Positions 1 through 6,506 of a stretch of 14,216 nt of DNA are shown piece by piece; positions within the stretch are counted from its first letter, which is position 1; every line of letters starts with the position of its first letter. A program made the position numbers and the translations under genes. The stretch spans positions 1 to 14,216 of the forward strand of contig JADINB010000151.1 of assembly GCA_017694275.1 (NCBI GenBank), written 5' to 3'. The notes beneath the pieces were generated by a model. That model was not told the origin of the DNA. It made no database searches and was given only the letters and a program-made list of their open reading frames with translations. The stretch is from Candidatus Egerieousia excrementavium. Lineage in GTDB: Bacteria; Bacteroidota; Bacteroidia; Bacteroidales; UBA932.

Positions 1-1
1 A

Positions 2-231
2 GGAATCTGGGCCGGAGTGAACCATTCTCTGCAGTTTGTTGTAAAAACAGGCGGTGATGATTTAACTTTTCGCTACTTTTGTTGTTTCTTCCCATATATG
101 TTCTAATGGGAATAATGGGAAGCGGAGCTGAAATATGGATTGTCATGGCAGGATTGTGCCTGATGATAACTCTTTTGCGGCGCAAACCTGTTTGCAGCAG
201 CAGAGGCTTCGGGCAACTGCAAGTGCCGTAA
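2..231 (+). pseudogene. Possible frameshifted tail of a membrane protein (window edge)
   Basis: The frame beginning at base 2 is open from the window edge to a stop at 104-106. From base 61 a second frame is open to a TAA at 229-231. It encodes a strongly hydrophobic stretch (LLLLFLPIYVLMGIMG, then IWIVMAGLCLMITLL) followed by RRK, like a C-terminal transmembrane hairpin. A single missing T near 64-70 would join the two frames into one continuous tail. In related bacteria a polysaccharide flippase-type gene can sit upstream of dut, but this peptide is too short to assign. The end of the second frame runs into the repeat at 181-251. It could equally be chance open reading in non-coding DNA. 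Confidence 0.25.
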
Positions 232-251
232 GGCACGAATATCTCTCCAAA
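181..251 (+). repeat. Diverged copy of the intergenic hairpin repeat found at 13582-13913
   Basis: This stretch aligns by eye, with small gaps, to the first part of the two repeat copies at the right end of the window, at roughly 70-75 percent identity. The shared landmarks occur in the same order: GCAAAC(C/T)TGTTTGC, then GGCTTC, then a GTG...CAC hairpin, then ATATCT(CT)CCAAA. The first hairpin pairs 182-186 with 191-195. The second pairs GTGCC (223-227) with GGCAC (232-236) around a GTAA loop. The later part of the right-end unit is not evident here. It lies 80 bp upstream of dut, in the same orientation as copies 1 and 2. Confidence 0.6.
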
Positions 252-331
252 CAGGGAGCAGGAATCCGGAAGTAGATTTCCTCCACAGCCGAGACGCCGC
301 GTGATTGTAAATGAAATTTAAAATAAATCTT

Positions 332-763
332 ATGAAGATAAAGATTGTAAACAAGTCTGGCTTTGAATTGCCTTCGTATGCTACTTCGCTCTCTGCGGGA
401 GTGGATTTGAAGGCCGATATTGAAGAGCCGGTTGTAATCGCTCCCCTTAAGAGGGTGCTTGTGCCCACCGGGCTTTACATTCAGCTTCCGGCCGGGTACG
501 AGGCGCAGGTCAGGCCGCGCAGCGGGCTTGCAGCCAAACATGGTGTAACGGTGGCAAATGCCCCGGGAACGATAGATGCAGACTATCGCGGAGAAATCAA
601 GGTTATTCTGGTAAATCTCTCAGATGAAGAATTTGTAATAAACCGTGGTGAGAGAATTGCCCAGATGGTTATTGCCCGTCATGAGACGGCAGAGTGGGAA
701 AGTGTCGGGAGTCTGGATGAAAGTGTGAGGGGAACAGGCGGATTCGGTTCTACCGGCAGATAG
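332..763 (+). CDS. dut: dUTP diphosphatase (dUTPase), homotrimeric type
   Basis: This enzyme hydrolyses dUTP to dUMP and pyrophosphate, keeping uracil out of DNA and supplying dUMP for thymidylate synthesis in the cytoplasm. All five conserved dUTPase motifs are present in order in the 143-residue product: AGVDLKA (22-28), RPRSGLA (61-67), GTIDADYRG (79-87) with the Asp and Tyr of the uracil pocket, GERIAQMVI (106-114), and the glycine-rich tail RGTGGFGSTG (133-142) that closes over the phosphates. Length is typical. An in-frame ATG at 311 would add seven residues (MKFKINL), but the family normally begins MKIKIVNK, so 332 is preferred. The next gene follows after 56 bp on the same strand, so co-transcription is likely. 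Confidence 0.96.
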   Translation: MKIKIVNKSGFELPSYATSLSAGVDLKADIEEPVVIAPLKRVLVPTGLYIQLPAGYEAQVRPRSGLAAKHGVTVANAPGTIDADYRGEIKVILVNLSDEEFVINRGERIAQMVIARHETAEWESVGSLDESVRGTGGFGSTGR

Positions 764-819
764 CCCGGCCGAATGCCTCTCTTGCCGGAGAACAATATTT
801 TATCTGATACGGAAAAACA

Positions 820-1689
820 ATGTCGGAAAGAAAGATTGAAATCGCACTTGACAGGAACAGGTGCGTGGGTTGCAACAAATGTGTAAAGGTATGTCCTTCG
901 CAGATCTTTACCGTTGCGGCCGATGGAATAGAACTGGTGAATACGGAAAACTGCATAGGGTGCGGCCATTGCGTATGTGTCTGCGGAAACGGAGCTGTTG
1001 TCCATTCGTTGTTTCCCCAGGAGAAGATACATAAGATAGACTATTCCGTATATCCTTCGGCCAGACAGCTTATGCTTCTGTGCAAGGCCAGAAGAAGCAA
1101 CAGGGCGTTTTCCACCGCACCTGTGCCGGAAGAGTCTCTAAGGATGATTCTGGATGCGGCTCATGCCGCTCCAACGGCAAGCAACATGCAGCAGGTAGAG
1201 TTTACGGTTGTAAGGGACCGGGAGATGATACGTAAAATACAGGAGTTTGTGGTAAGCCTTTTCGGACACTATGTGAAGTTGCTTGAAAATCCATTGCTCA
1301 AGCCTTTTCTGAAACTTTTCTTCAAAAAATATTACCGTTACGTACCGGTCTATTACAGAATGAAAAGGGAAATGGAGCAAGGGCGCGACATGATTCTGCG
1401 CGGAGCTTCGGCGGTTATATTTATCCATACTCCGTCTGGCAGCATGTTTGGTGAAGCCGACGGAAACCTTGCATATCAGAACGGTTCGCTTATGGCTGAA
1501 AGCCTTGGAGTAAGCCAGCTTTATACAGGTTTCGTATGTACTGCAATAAAAATGGGCAAAGGCAAGTTTGAAAAGATGATAGGCCTTCCGCCCGACAGAA
1601 AAATCGTGGCAGGCATGGGAATCGGCATGCCACTTTTCAGGTATGGCAACTATCCCGACCGTGAGCCATTAAAGTATGTGGAAATATAG
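820..1689 (+). CDS. Ferredoxin-nitroreductase fusion protein (two 4Fe-4S clusters plus FMN domain)
   Basis: This 289-residue protein has an N-terminal bacterial ferredoxin-type domain. Cysteines at 15, 18, 21 and 25 form a C-x2-C-x2-C-x3-C motif followed by Pro. A second set lies at 45, 48, 51 and 55, followed by Gly instead of the usual Pro, with an extra Cys at 53. Residues from about 85 to the end are a nitroreductase-family flavin domain: RRSNRAF (91-97) and APTASNMQ (117-124) are typical FMN-contact segments, and GMGIGMP (265-271) lies near the end. Such fusions probably pass electrons from the iron-sulfur clusters to FMN to reduce an unknown substrate; the electron donor is not evident. 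There is no signal peptide, so it should be cytoplasmic. It ends 5 bp before murF, indicating translational linkage in the dut-murF block. Confidence 0.88.
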   Translation: MSERKIEIALDRNRCVGCNKCVKVCPSQIFTVAADGIELVNTENCIGCGHCVCVCGNGAVVHSLFPQEKIHKIDYSVYPSARQLMLLCKARRSNRAFSTAPVPEESLRMILDAAHAAPTASNMQQVEFTVVRDREMIRKIQEFVVSLFGHYVKLLENPLLKPFLKLFFKKYYRYVPVYYRMKREMEQGRDMILRGASAVIFIHTPSGSMFGEADGNLAYQNGSLMAESLGVSQLYTGFVCTAIKMGKGKFEKMIGLPPDRKIVAGMGIGMPLFRYGNYPDREPLKYVEI

Positions 1690-1694
1690 ATATT

Positions 1695-3047
1695 ATGGAG
1701 ACAGAACAACTATACGACTTGTTCAGAAACAGCAGCGGCGTTTCAACCGACAGCCGCAGGATATGGAGCGGAGCGCTCTTCTTTGCCCTCAGGGGCGATA
1801 ATTTCAATGGCAACGTCTATGCTGCCGCAGCTCTTGAGGCCGGGGCCGCCTATGCAGTTGTAGATGACATGGAAGTTTACAGGAGCAACCTTTCAAGATA
1901 CGGTGAGAGGCTTGTACCTGTGGAAAACACGCTTGTGGCACTGCAACAACTGGCAAAATACAACAGGTTGAAGCACAGGCTTCCGGTAATAGCCATAACC
2001 GGCACTAACGGCAAGACTACCACAAAAGAACTTGTAAATGCAGTCTTGTCTGCCAAATACAAGACTGTATGTACTGAGGGCAACCTTAACAACCATATAG
2101 GCGTTCCTCTTACCCTGCTCAAGATAGATGATACCACAGATGTGGCAGTCGTGGAGATGGGGGCAAGTGCTCCCGGAGAGATTGCAGCCCTTGCAGAATT
2201 GGTCTGCCCGTCGTTCGGGCTCATTACAAATGTGGGGAGAGGGCATCTTCTTGGTTTCGGCTCGTTCGAAGGCGTCAAGAAGACAAAGGCGGAACTTTAT
2301 GCCAATTTGGAAAGGCACAAGAAGATAGCTTTTGTAAATATAGACAATCCAGACCTTATGGAGATGCTGGGTCACTATCCGTCACTGCATATCGTGCCTT
2401 ACGGTGTAAGGAACAACGGCGTGCGGATAGTTCCGGCCGGGGAGTCTCCTTTTCTGAAGCTTTTTTATCCGGCACCCGATGCAGGCAGTGCTGTCAACGG
2501 CAGTTATATTGCCATACAAACAAGACTGATAGGAAGTTACAATGCCGATAACGTGCTTGCGGCCCTTTCGGTTGCGCTCTATTTTGATATTCCGGTAGCA
2601 AAAGCCGTAACTGCAATAGAGGAGTACACACCGTCTAACAACAGGTCGCAGCTTAAAAAGACAGAGAGGAATACGGTTGTAATAGATGCCTATAATGCCA
2701 ATCCGGCAAGCATGAAGGCTGCAATAGAAAATTTTGCCGAACTGCCTTTTCCGGACAAGAATCTCATACTTGGCGACATGCTGGAACTCGGAGCAGATTC
2801 TTTGAAAGAGCATGAAAAAATACTTTCCCTTGCGCTTGCTACAGAGGCGGAGAATGTCTATCTTGTGGGCGGAGAGTTTAAAAAGGCATGCAATGCCGCT
2901 CTGCAGACCAAAGACAAAAGGATTCATCTCTTTGAAAACTCGCAGATTCTGAGAGAGTATCTGGAAATGACAAGGCCGCAGGGCAAGTGCTTCCTTATAA
3001 AAGGCTCGCACGGGATAAGGCTGGAAAATCTGCCGGAAGTGCTGTAA
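1695..3047 (+). CDS. murF: UDP-N-acetylmuramoyl-tripeptide--D-alanyl-D-alanine ligase
   Basis: MurF adds D-Ala-D-Ala to the UDP-MurNAc-tripeptide, using ATP, in the last cytoplasmic step of peptidoglycan precursor synthesis. The 450-residue product has all three Mur-ligase domains. The N-terminal UDP-binding part carries VSTDSRRIWSGALFFALRG (16-34). The central ATPase carries the P-loop GTNGKTTT (103-110), NLNNHIGVPLTLL (130-142), the acidic EMGAS (154-158), and the NVGRGHLLGFGS to TKAEL region (179-201) with a Lys at 198 where Mur ligases carry the carbamylated lysine. The C-terminal domain carries DAYNANPASM (331-340), LGDMLELG (359-366) and KGSHGIRLE (436-444). Length is normal. It stands apart from other mur genes here and follows the preceding gene by 5 bp. 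Confidence 0.96.
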   Translation: METEQLYDLFRNSSGVSTDSRRIWSGALFFALRGDNFNGNVYAAAALEAGAAYAVVDDMEVYRSNLSRYGERLVPVENTLVALQQLAKYNRLKHRLPVIAITGTNGKTTTKELVNAVLSAKYKTVCTEGNLNNHIGVPLTLLKIDDTTDVAVVEMGASAPGEIAALAELVCPSFGLITNVGRGHLLGFGSFEGVKKTKAELYANLERHKKIAFVNIDNPDLMEMLGHYPSLHIVPYGVRNNGVRIVPAGESPFLKLFYPAPDAGSAVNGSYIAIQTRLIGSYNADNVLAALSVALYFDIPVAKAVTAIEEYTPSNNRSQLKKTERNTVVIDAYNANPASMKAAIENFAELPFPDKNLILGDMLELGADSLKEHEKILSLALATEAENVYLVGGEFKKACNAALQTKDKRIHLFENSQILREYLEMTRPQGKCFLIKGSHGIRLENLPEVL

Positions 3048-3105
3048 AACATATTTTTAACATACTCTGATTAATTACGACAAAAACAACAACAAACTCA
3101 CACTT

Positions 3106-4641
3106 ATGAAACAGAACTACATTATGAAGGCATGCGCCTTTTTCCTGTTTGCGCTACTTGCTGTCGGCTGCACGCAGGACTATTCAAAAAAGTATTATCA
3201 GTCTATACCTGAAGAATTCGACGCCATTTGCCAAAGGGCAATTGACGAATGGAAGGTTCCCGGAATGGCGGTAGCTGTAGTAAAGGATGGCAAAGTGGTG
3301 TTCCTCAAGGGATTTGGTATGGCAACCCTTCCCGATTCACTGAATGAGGGAGTTCCCGTGACTGAAAAGACCCAGTTTGTAATTGCATCGACCAGCAAGG
3401 CCTTTACAAGCGCGCTGCTTGCAAATGTCATGGACGAGCATAAAGAGATAAAGTGGGATTCTCCGGTCGTGGAATATCTGCCAGACTTCAAGTTGTATGA
3501 CCCGTGGGTTACCAAGAATTTCCAGGTGAGAGACATAATGGTACACCGTACAGGTTTCAAGAGCTATGCCCTTGACGATCTTCCCTTCTTTGGATATGAC
3601 AGGGACGAACTCTACTCGCTTTTCGGTGCTGTCAGGCCGACATACAGTTTCAGAAGCACTTATGCTTACAATAATGAAATGTATACGGTCGCTGCCAGAA
3701 TCATTGAAAAATATACCGGCAAAAGCTGGGACGAGGCTATAGCCGAGCGTATCTTTGTTCCTCTGGAGATGAAAAATACCACAACCGGCAATGTCTCATT
3801 CTATACCGCAGAGAATCTGGCACACGGTTATGGAATGACAAAGGCAGAAGACTCAGACCAGATAGCCATCTATGCCCGCGACGACAAGGACGATGCATTT
3901 ACATGGCTCTCAGCCGTTGCTCCTGCAGGATTCGTGATTTCAACTGCAGAGGATATGGCCAACTGGCTTATCATGCACCTCTCTCACGGCACTTTCAAGG
4001 AAAAGCAGATAGTATCCCGTGAAAACCACGACATGCTGTTCTATCCCCAGACAATGGTCTCTTGCGATTCTGCGCGCTTGTGTAACTACGCCCAGGGATG
4101 GACAATAGAGCAGAACAACCGCGGACGCTATATCCGCCACACCGGCCTTGCATACGGATATACGGCATTGGTCGGAATGGTGCCAGACCTCAATCTCGGT
4201 TTTGTCTTCCTTACCAATAACGGAAGTACGACAGACCCTCAGGCTGCAATAGCGCGCGATTTGATAGAACTCTATTATGGCAACAAGGATTGCAACAACT
4301 TCGACACCTACTTCACAGAGTACAAGGAGAGCCTCTTTGCAGAACGCAAAAGGCCGGAAAGTGAGGAGGAAGAGCCGGTCAAGGCTTTGAAGAACAGTGC
4401 GTATGCCGGCACATATCATTTGGATATTTTTGGAGATGCCAGAGTTTACGAAAAGAATGACACACTCTATTTCAAGCTGAAGGATGTAGACAGCCCTCTT
4501 GTTCACAAGAATGGCAACGTCTTTTATTTCAGAGTGCCCGGTGCCGGACGTTTTGAACTTACCTTCAAGGAGAAAGGAGGGCGGGTAGATGCCCTTACAT
4601 TTGATATCAACGATCCGATAGGCGATTTCAGAAAGAGATAG
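3106..4641 (+). CDS. Serine hydrolase lipoprotein, class C beta-lactamase/PBP fold with DUF3471-like tail
   Basis: The N-terminus is a lipoprotein signal: a basic start, hydrophobic FFLFALLAV, and lipobox AVGC with the acylated Cys at 22. The +2 Thr and the acidic residue soon after suggest outer-membrane localisation as in other Bacteroidota lipoproteins. The catalytic domain (about 35-395) shows the serine hydrolase triad: SxxK at S95-T-S-K98, YxN at Y188-N-N190, and HTG (345-347) in place of KTG. This is typical of the class C beta-lactamase/esterase/D-aminopeptidase group. From about 430 a small beta-rich domain (YAGTYHLD...LYFKL...FELTFKEK) resembles DUF3471. Substrate cannot be told; peptidoglycan peptide or ester hydrolysis is as likely as antibiotic hydrolysis. 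An alternative start is Met7. It begins 58 bp after murF and may have its own promoter. Confidence 0.88.
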   Translation: MKQNYIMKACAFFLFALLAVGCTQDYSKKYYQSIPEEFDAICQRAIDEWKVPGMAVAVVKDGKVVFLKGFGMATLPDSLNEGVPVTEKTQFVIASTSKAFTSALLANVMDEHKEIKWDSPVVEYLPDFKLYDPWVTKNFQVRDIMVHRTGFKSYALDDLPFFGYDRDELYSLFGAVRPTYSFRSTYAYNNEMYTVAARIIEKYTGKSWDEAIAERIFVPLEMKNTTTGNVSFYTAENLAHGYGMTKAEDSDQIAIYARDDKDDAFTWLSAVAPAGFVISTAEDMANWLIMHLSHGTFKEKQIVSRENHDMLFYPQTMVSCDSARLCNYAQGWTIEQNNRGRYIRHTGLAYGYTALVGMVPDLNLGFVFLTNNGSTTDPQAAIARDLIELYYGNKDCNNFDTYFTEYKESLFAERKRPESEEEEPVKALKNSAYAGTYHLDIFGDARVYEKNDTLYFKLKDVDSPLVHKNGNVFYFRVPGAGRFELTFKEKGGRVDALTFDINDPIGDFRKR

Positions 4642-4661
4642 CAGCACACAGAGCGGAAGGC

Positions 4662-4697
4662 GGGGCCGTATCAAAACGTTCATTTTGATACAGCCCC
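4662..4697. terminator. Long hairpin between convergent genes, probable terminator
   Basis: GGGGC (4662-4666) pairs with GCCCC (4693-4697), and GTATCAAAA (4668-4676) pairs with TTTTGATAC (4683-4691). A single C-A mismatch separates the two stems and the loop is CGTTCA. It lies 20 bp after the serine hydrolase stop and 52 bp beyond the AraC gene stop, so it could serve both convergent genes. Neither side has a clean T-tract; the plus side continues ATCTTATTATG. It is therefore a strong hairpin but only a probable intrinsic terminator. Confidence 0.65.
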
Positions 4698-4749
4698 ATC
4701 TTATTATGACACACCGTCGTCTTATTATGGCTGTCTTTTAAAAGAGGCG

Positions 4750-5691
4750 TCAATAGTATATTTCGTCTTTATACTGTTTTGGGGTGATTCCTGTATGTTT
4801 CTTGAAGAATTTGCCGAACGAAGACTGGTCTGAGAAATTGAGCATGGAGGCTACCTGCTGGATTGTAAGTGCAGGGTTTCTGAGCATTATCTTGGCACGT
4901 GTTACAAGATAGCCGGCAATCCAGTCGTTCGCGGTCTGCCCTGAAAGCCGCTTTAAGATGAGGGAAAGATATTGTACGCTTATGCAGAGTTTGTCTGCAT
5001 AAAAGGCCGGGCTATGCTCCTTGTCGCCGTGGGCGGAAAGCAGTTTTACGAATTTTTCCACGAAAATATCGGTACTGCTTGCCTTTTGAATCTCTTCTGT
5101 CCTGGAAATTTCGGTAAACAAAATATTTGCAGATTCATATACTAAAGAAGAGAATGCATTGTTTACCAGTTCTTTCTGAAACTTGTGGCTATACCTTTTC
5201 ATCTGTGTTTCCAGATTTTCCAGAGCTTTTCTCAGCACAATGAAATCCTGCAGCGAAAATCTGTAGCCGTTTACTCCGTTCTCTCCATTTGCGTTGTTCC
5301 GCCTTAAAAAGAGGGCGTGCGAAATGGAGATAGGGCGGCGGGTAAGGAATATTTCATCAAAAAATTCTGCCGATGCAATTACTACGTAGGCTCTTATGTC
5401 GGCACTCATTTTTATGGATGTTACCATTGCCGTAGGCGGAATGGAAAAGCCGGTACGGCTGCCTATGGTATGTTCCATGTAGTCCATTGTTATGGATATT
5501 TCGCCTTCGTCTATGAAAAAAAATGTTATGACATTGCTCTTGTCTCCGTTTATTGTAAAATCCATCATTGCATAGGCCAGCTGGGTATGGTTGTCGGGTT
5601 CTGCCTTTATGAGGGCCAGCCCTTTTCCGGAAGTCAGGCCGTTGCATGCAGCCGCAATGTCTGATATGTTGTATATGCTTTTGTAAACCAT
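4750..5691 (-). CDS. AraC-family transcriptional regulator
   Basis: This 313-residue DNA-binding protein has the double helix-turn-helix domain of the AraC/XylS family at its C-terminus, from about residue 215. The second-helix signature IQQVASMLNFSDQSSFGKFF, followed by KKHTGITPKQYK, is intact and close to the family pattern. The N-terminal part (about 1-170) is probably a beta-rich sensor domain with no ligand that can be named. The frame extends to an ATG at 5781, but MVYKSIYN at 5691 is preferred. It is preceded by AAACAAA, and the promoter box at 5735-5742 lies inside the longer version. The gene diverges from the efflux operon, so it may regulate that operon or an unlinked target, as well as itself. 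Confidence 0.9.
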   Translation of the reverse strand: MVYKSIYNISDIAAACNGLTSGKGLALIKAEPDNHTQLAYAMMDFTINGDKSNVITFFFIDEGEISITMDYMEHTIGSRTGFSIPPTAMVTSIKMSADIRAYVVIASAEFFDEIFLTRRPISISHALFLRRNNANGENGVNGYRFSLQDFIVLRKALENLETQMKRYSHKFQKELVNNAFSSLVYESANILFTEISRTEEIQKASSTDIFVEKFVKLLSAHGDKEHSPAFYADKLCISVQYLSLILKRLSGQTANDWIAGYLVTRAKIMLRNPALTIQQVASMLNFSDQSSFGKFFKKHTGITPKQYKDEIYY

Positions 5692-5728
5692 TTTGTTTAA
5701 TGATATGGTAGCGATTCGTAACAAAAAT

Positions 5729-5876
5729 CGGGAGCAAATATATATAATAAAATCAGAGAAACTGTATGAGTGCTGTCTCAAATAGTGTCAAGAATGGTGT
5801 GTTAGTATAGAATTAGACCAAAAATGTACAATTTTATAAAATTTTGTTTCCGAATATTGTATGATTTTTGCTCCCG
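5729..5876. promoter_or_regulatory. Inverted 10-mer pair at the two divergent promoters (possible operators)
   Basis: CGGGAGCAAA at 5729-5738 is exactly the reverse complement of TTTGCTCCCG at 5867-5876. Read outward, each copy overlaps the TTTG end of a candidate -7 box: TATATTTGCTCCCG toward the AraC gene and TATGATTTTTGCTCCCG toward the TetR gene. Each therefore covers the likely transcription start region. Such symmetric placement suggests a shared regulator binding both promoters, or a shared initiation-region preference. The plus-strand box matches TAnnTTTG imperfectly (GATTTTTG at 5863-5870). The AT-rich DNA between them holds no other recognised element. Confidence 0.4.
5735..5742 (-). 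promoter_or_regulatory. Bacteroidota-type -7 box for the AraC gene
   Basis: On the minus strand this reads TATATTTG, an exact match to the TAnnTTTG -7 element of Bacteroidota promoters. The start of transcription would fall near 5731, leaving about a 39-nt leader before the ATG at 5691. No good TTTG -33 box is present at the usual distance, so the promoter may be weak or activator-dependent. Confidence 0.5.
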
Positions 5877-5897
5877 CTTTCGAGACATTGGAAAACC

Positions 5898-6488
5898 ATG
5901 AAAAAAGAAAAGTTGTTGGATGCTGCTGCGGCAAGTTTGATGGAGAAGGGGCTCAGACGGTTCAGTGTGGATGAACTGTCACGCAATCTGCATGTTTCCA
6001 AAAAGACAGTTTACGAATTTTTCGACAGTAAGAAAAGTCTTATGGAATCTGCGGTCGAACACATGTTGTGCAAACTTGCATCTGACGTGGAGAGCATAGC
6101 CGTGAATGAGCCAAACGCTCTCCGCGGTCTGGTGTATTCCATCATGGCCGGTGTCAGGTTTTTCTGTATGATGCCTCAGCATACCTATTCAGACATGAGG
6201 GAGTGTGCCGGATGTAATGAAATAGTGGGAAAGGCGGCCCAAAGGGTGGAGGAGTTGTTCTCCCGCTACATGGAGCGTGCGGCAGATGACGGGTATATAG
6301 AAAAAGGTCTGAATTATGAAATGGTAGGCAATGTCATAAAGGCGCAGTTTACCGCACAATATGTAGGTGATTATGACATGAACGCTATATTGGAGAGGAT
6401 ATTCAACATTCTGATAACGATTTTTTACGGGATAGCGACAAGTAAGGGGAAGGCAGAGTTGGAGAACATCCTTATAAAGGGATTATAA
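5898..6488 (+). CDS. TetR-family transcriptional regulator of the efflux operon
   Basis: This 196-residue protein starts with a TetR-type helix-turn-helix: KKEKLLDAAAASLMEKG, then FSVDELSRNLHVSKKTVYEFFDSK (about 22-45), ending in the characteristic TVYEFF recognition helix. The rest is predicted helical and would bind a ligand and form the dimer. It contains cysteines at 58, 90, 103 and 106, the last two as CAGC in the ligand domain. The ATG at 5898 is chosen over a TTG at 5868, which lies in the candidate promoter. Only 18 bp separate it from the outer-membrane channel gene, so it is the first gene of the efflux operon. It probably represses that operon until an inducer binds, which would make it autoregulated. 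Confidence 0.9.
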   Translation: MKKEKLLDAAAASLMEKGLRRFSVDELSRNLHVSKKTVYEFFDSKKSLMESAVEHMLCKLASDVESIAVNEPNALRGLVYSIMAGVRFFCMMPQHTYSDMRECAGCNEIVGKAAQRVEELFSRYMERAADDGYIEKGLNYEMVGNVIKAQFTAQYVGDYDMNAILERIFNILITIFYGIATSKGKAELENILIKGL

Positions 6489-6506
6489 TTGTTAAATTAA
6501 ATAGAG

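Noticed and set aside
2382..3011. 209-residue open frame antisense to murF
   Set aside because: It is a shadow frame with no motif, wholly inside a well-supported gene. The same applies to the 247-residue frame at 3940-4683 antisense to the serine hydrolase.
5692..5781. Longer start for the AraC regulator at 5781
   Set aside because: The added 30 residues overlap the candidate -7 box at 5735-5742 and do not look like part of the domain.
5868..5897. TTG start for the TetR regulator
   Set aside because: It falls in the probable promoter and transcription start. The ATG at 5898 gives the normal TetR N-terminus.
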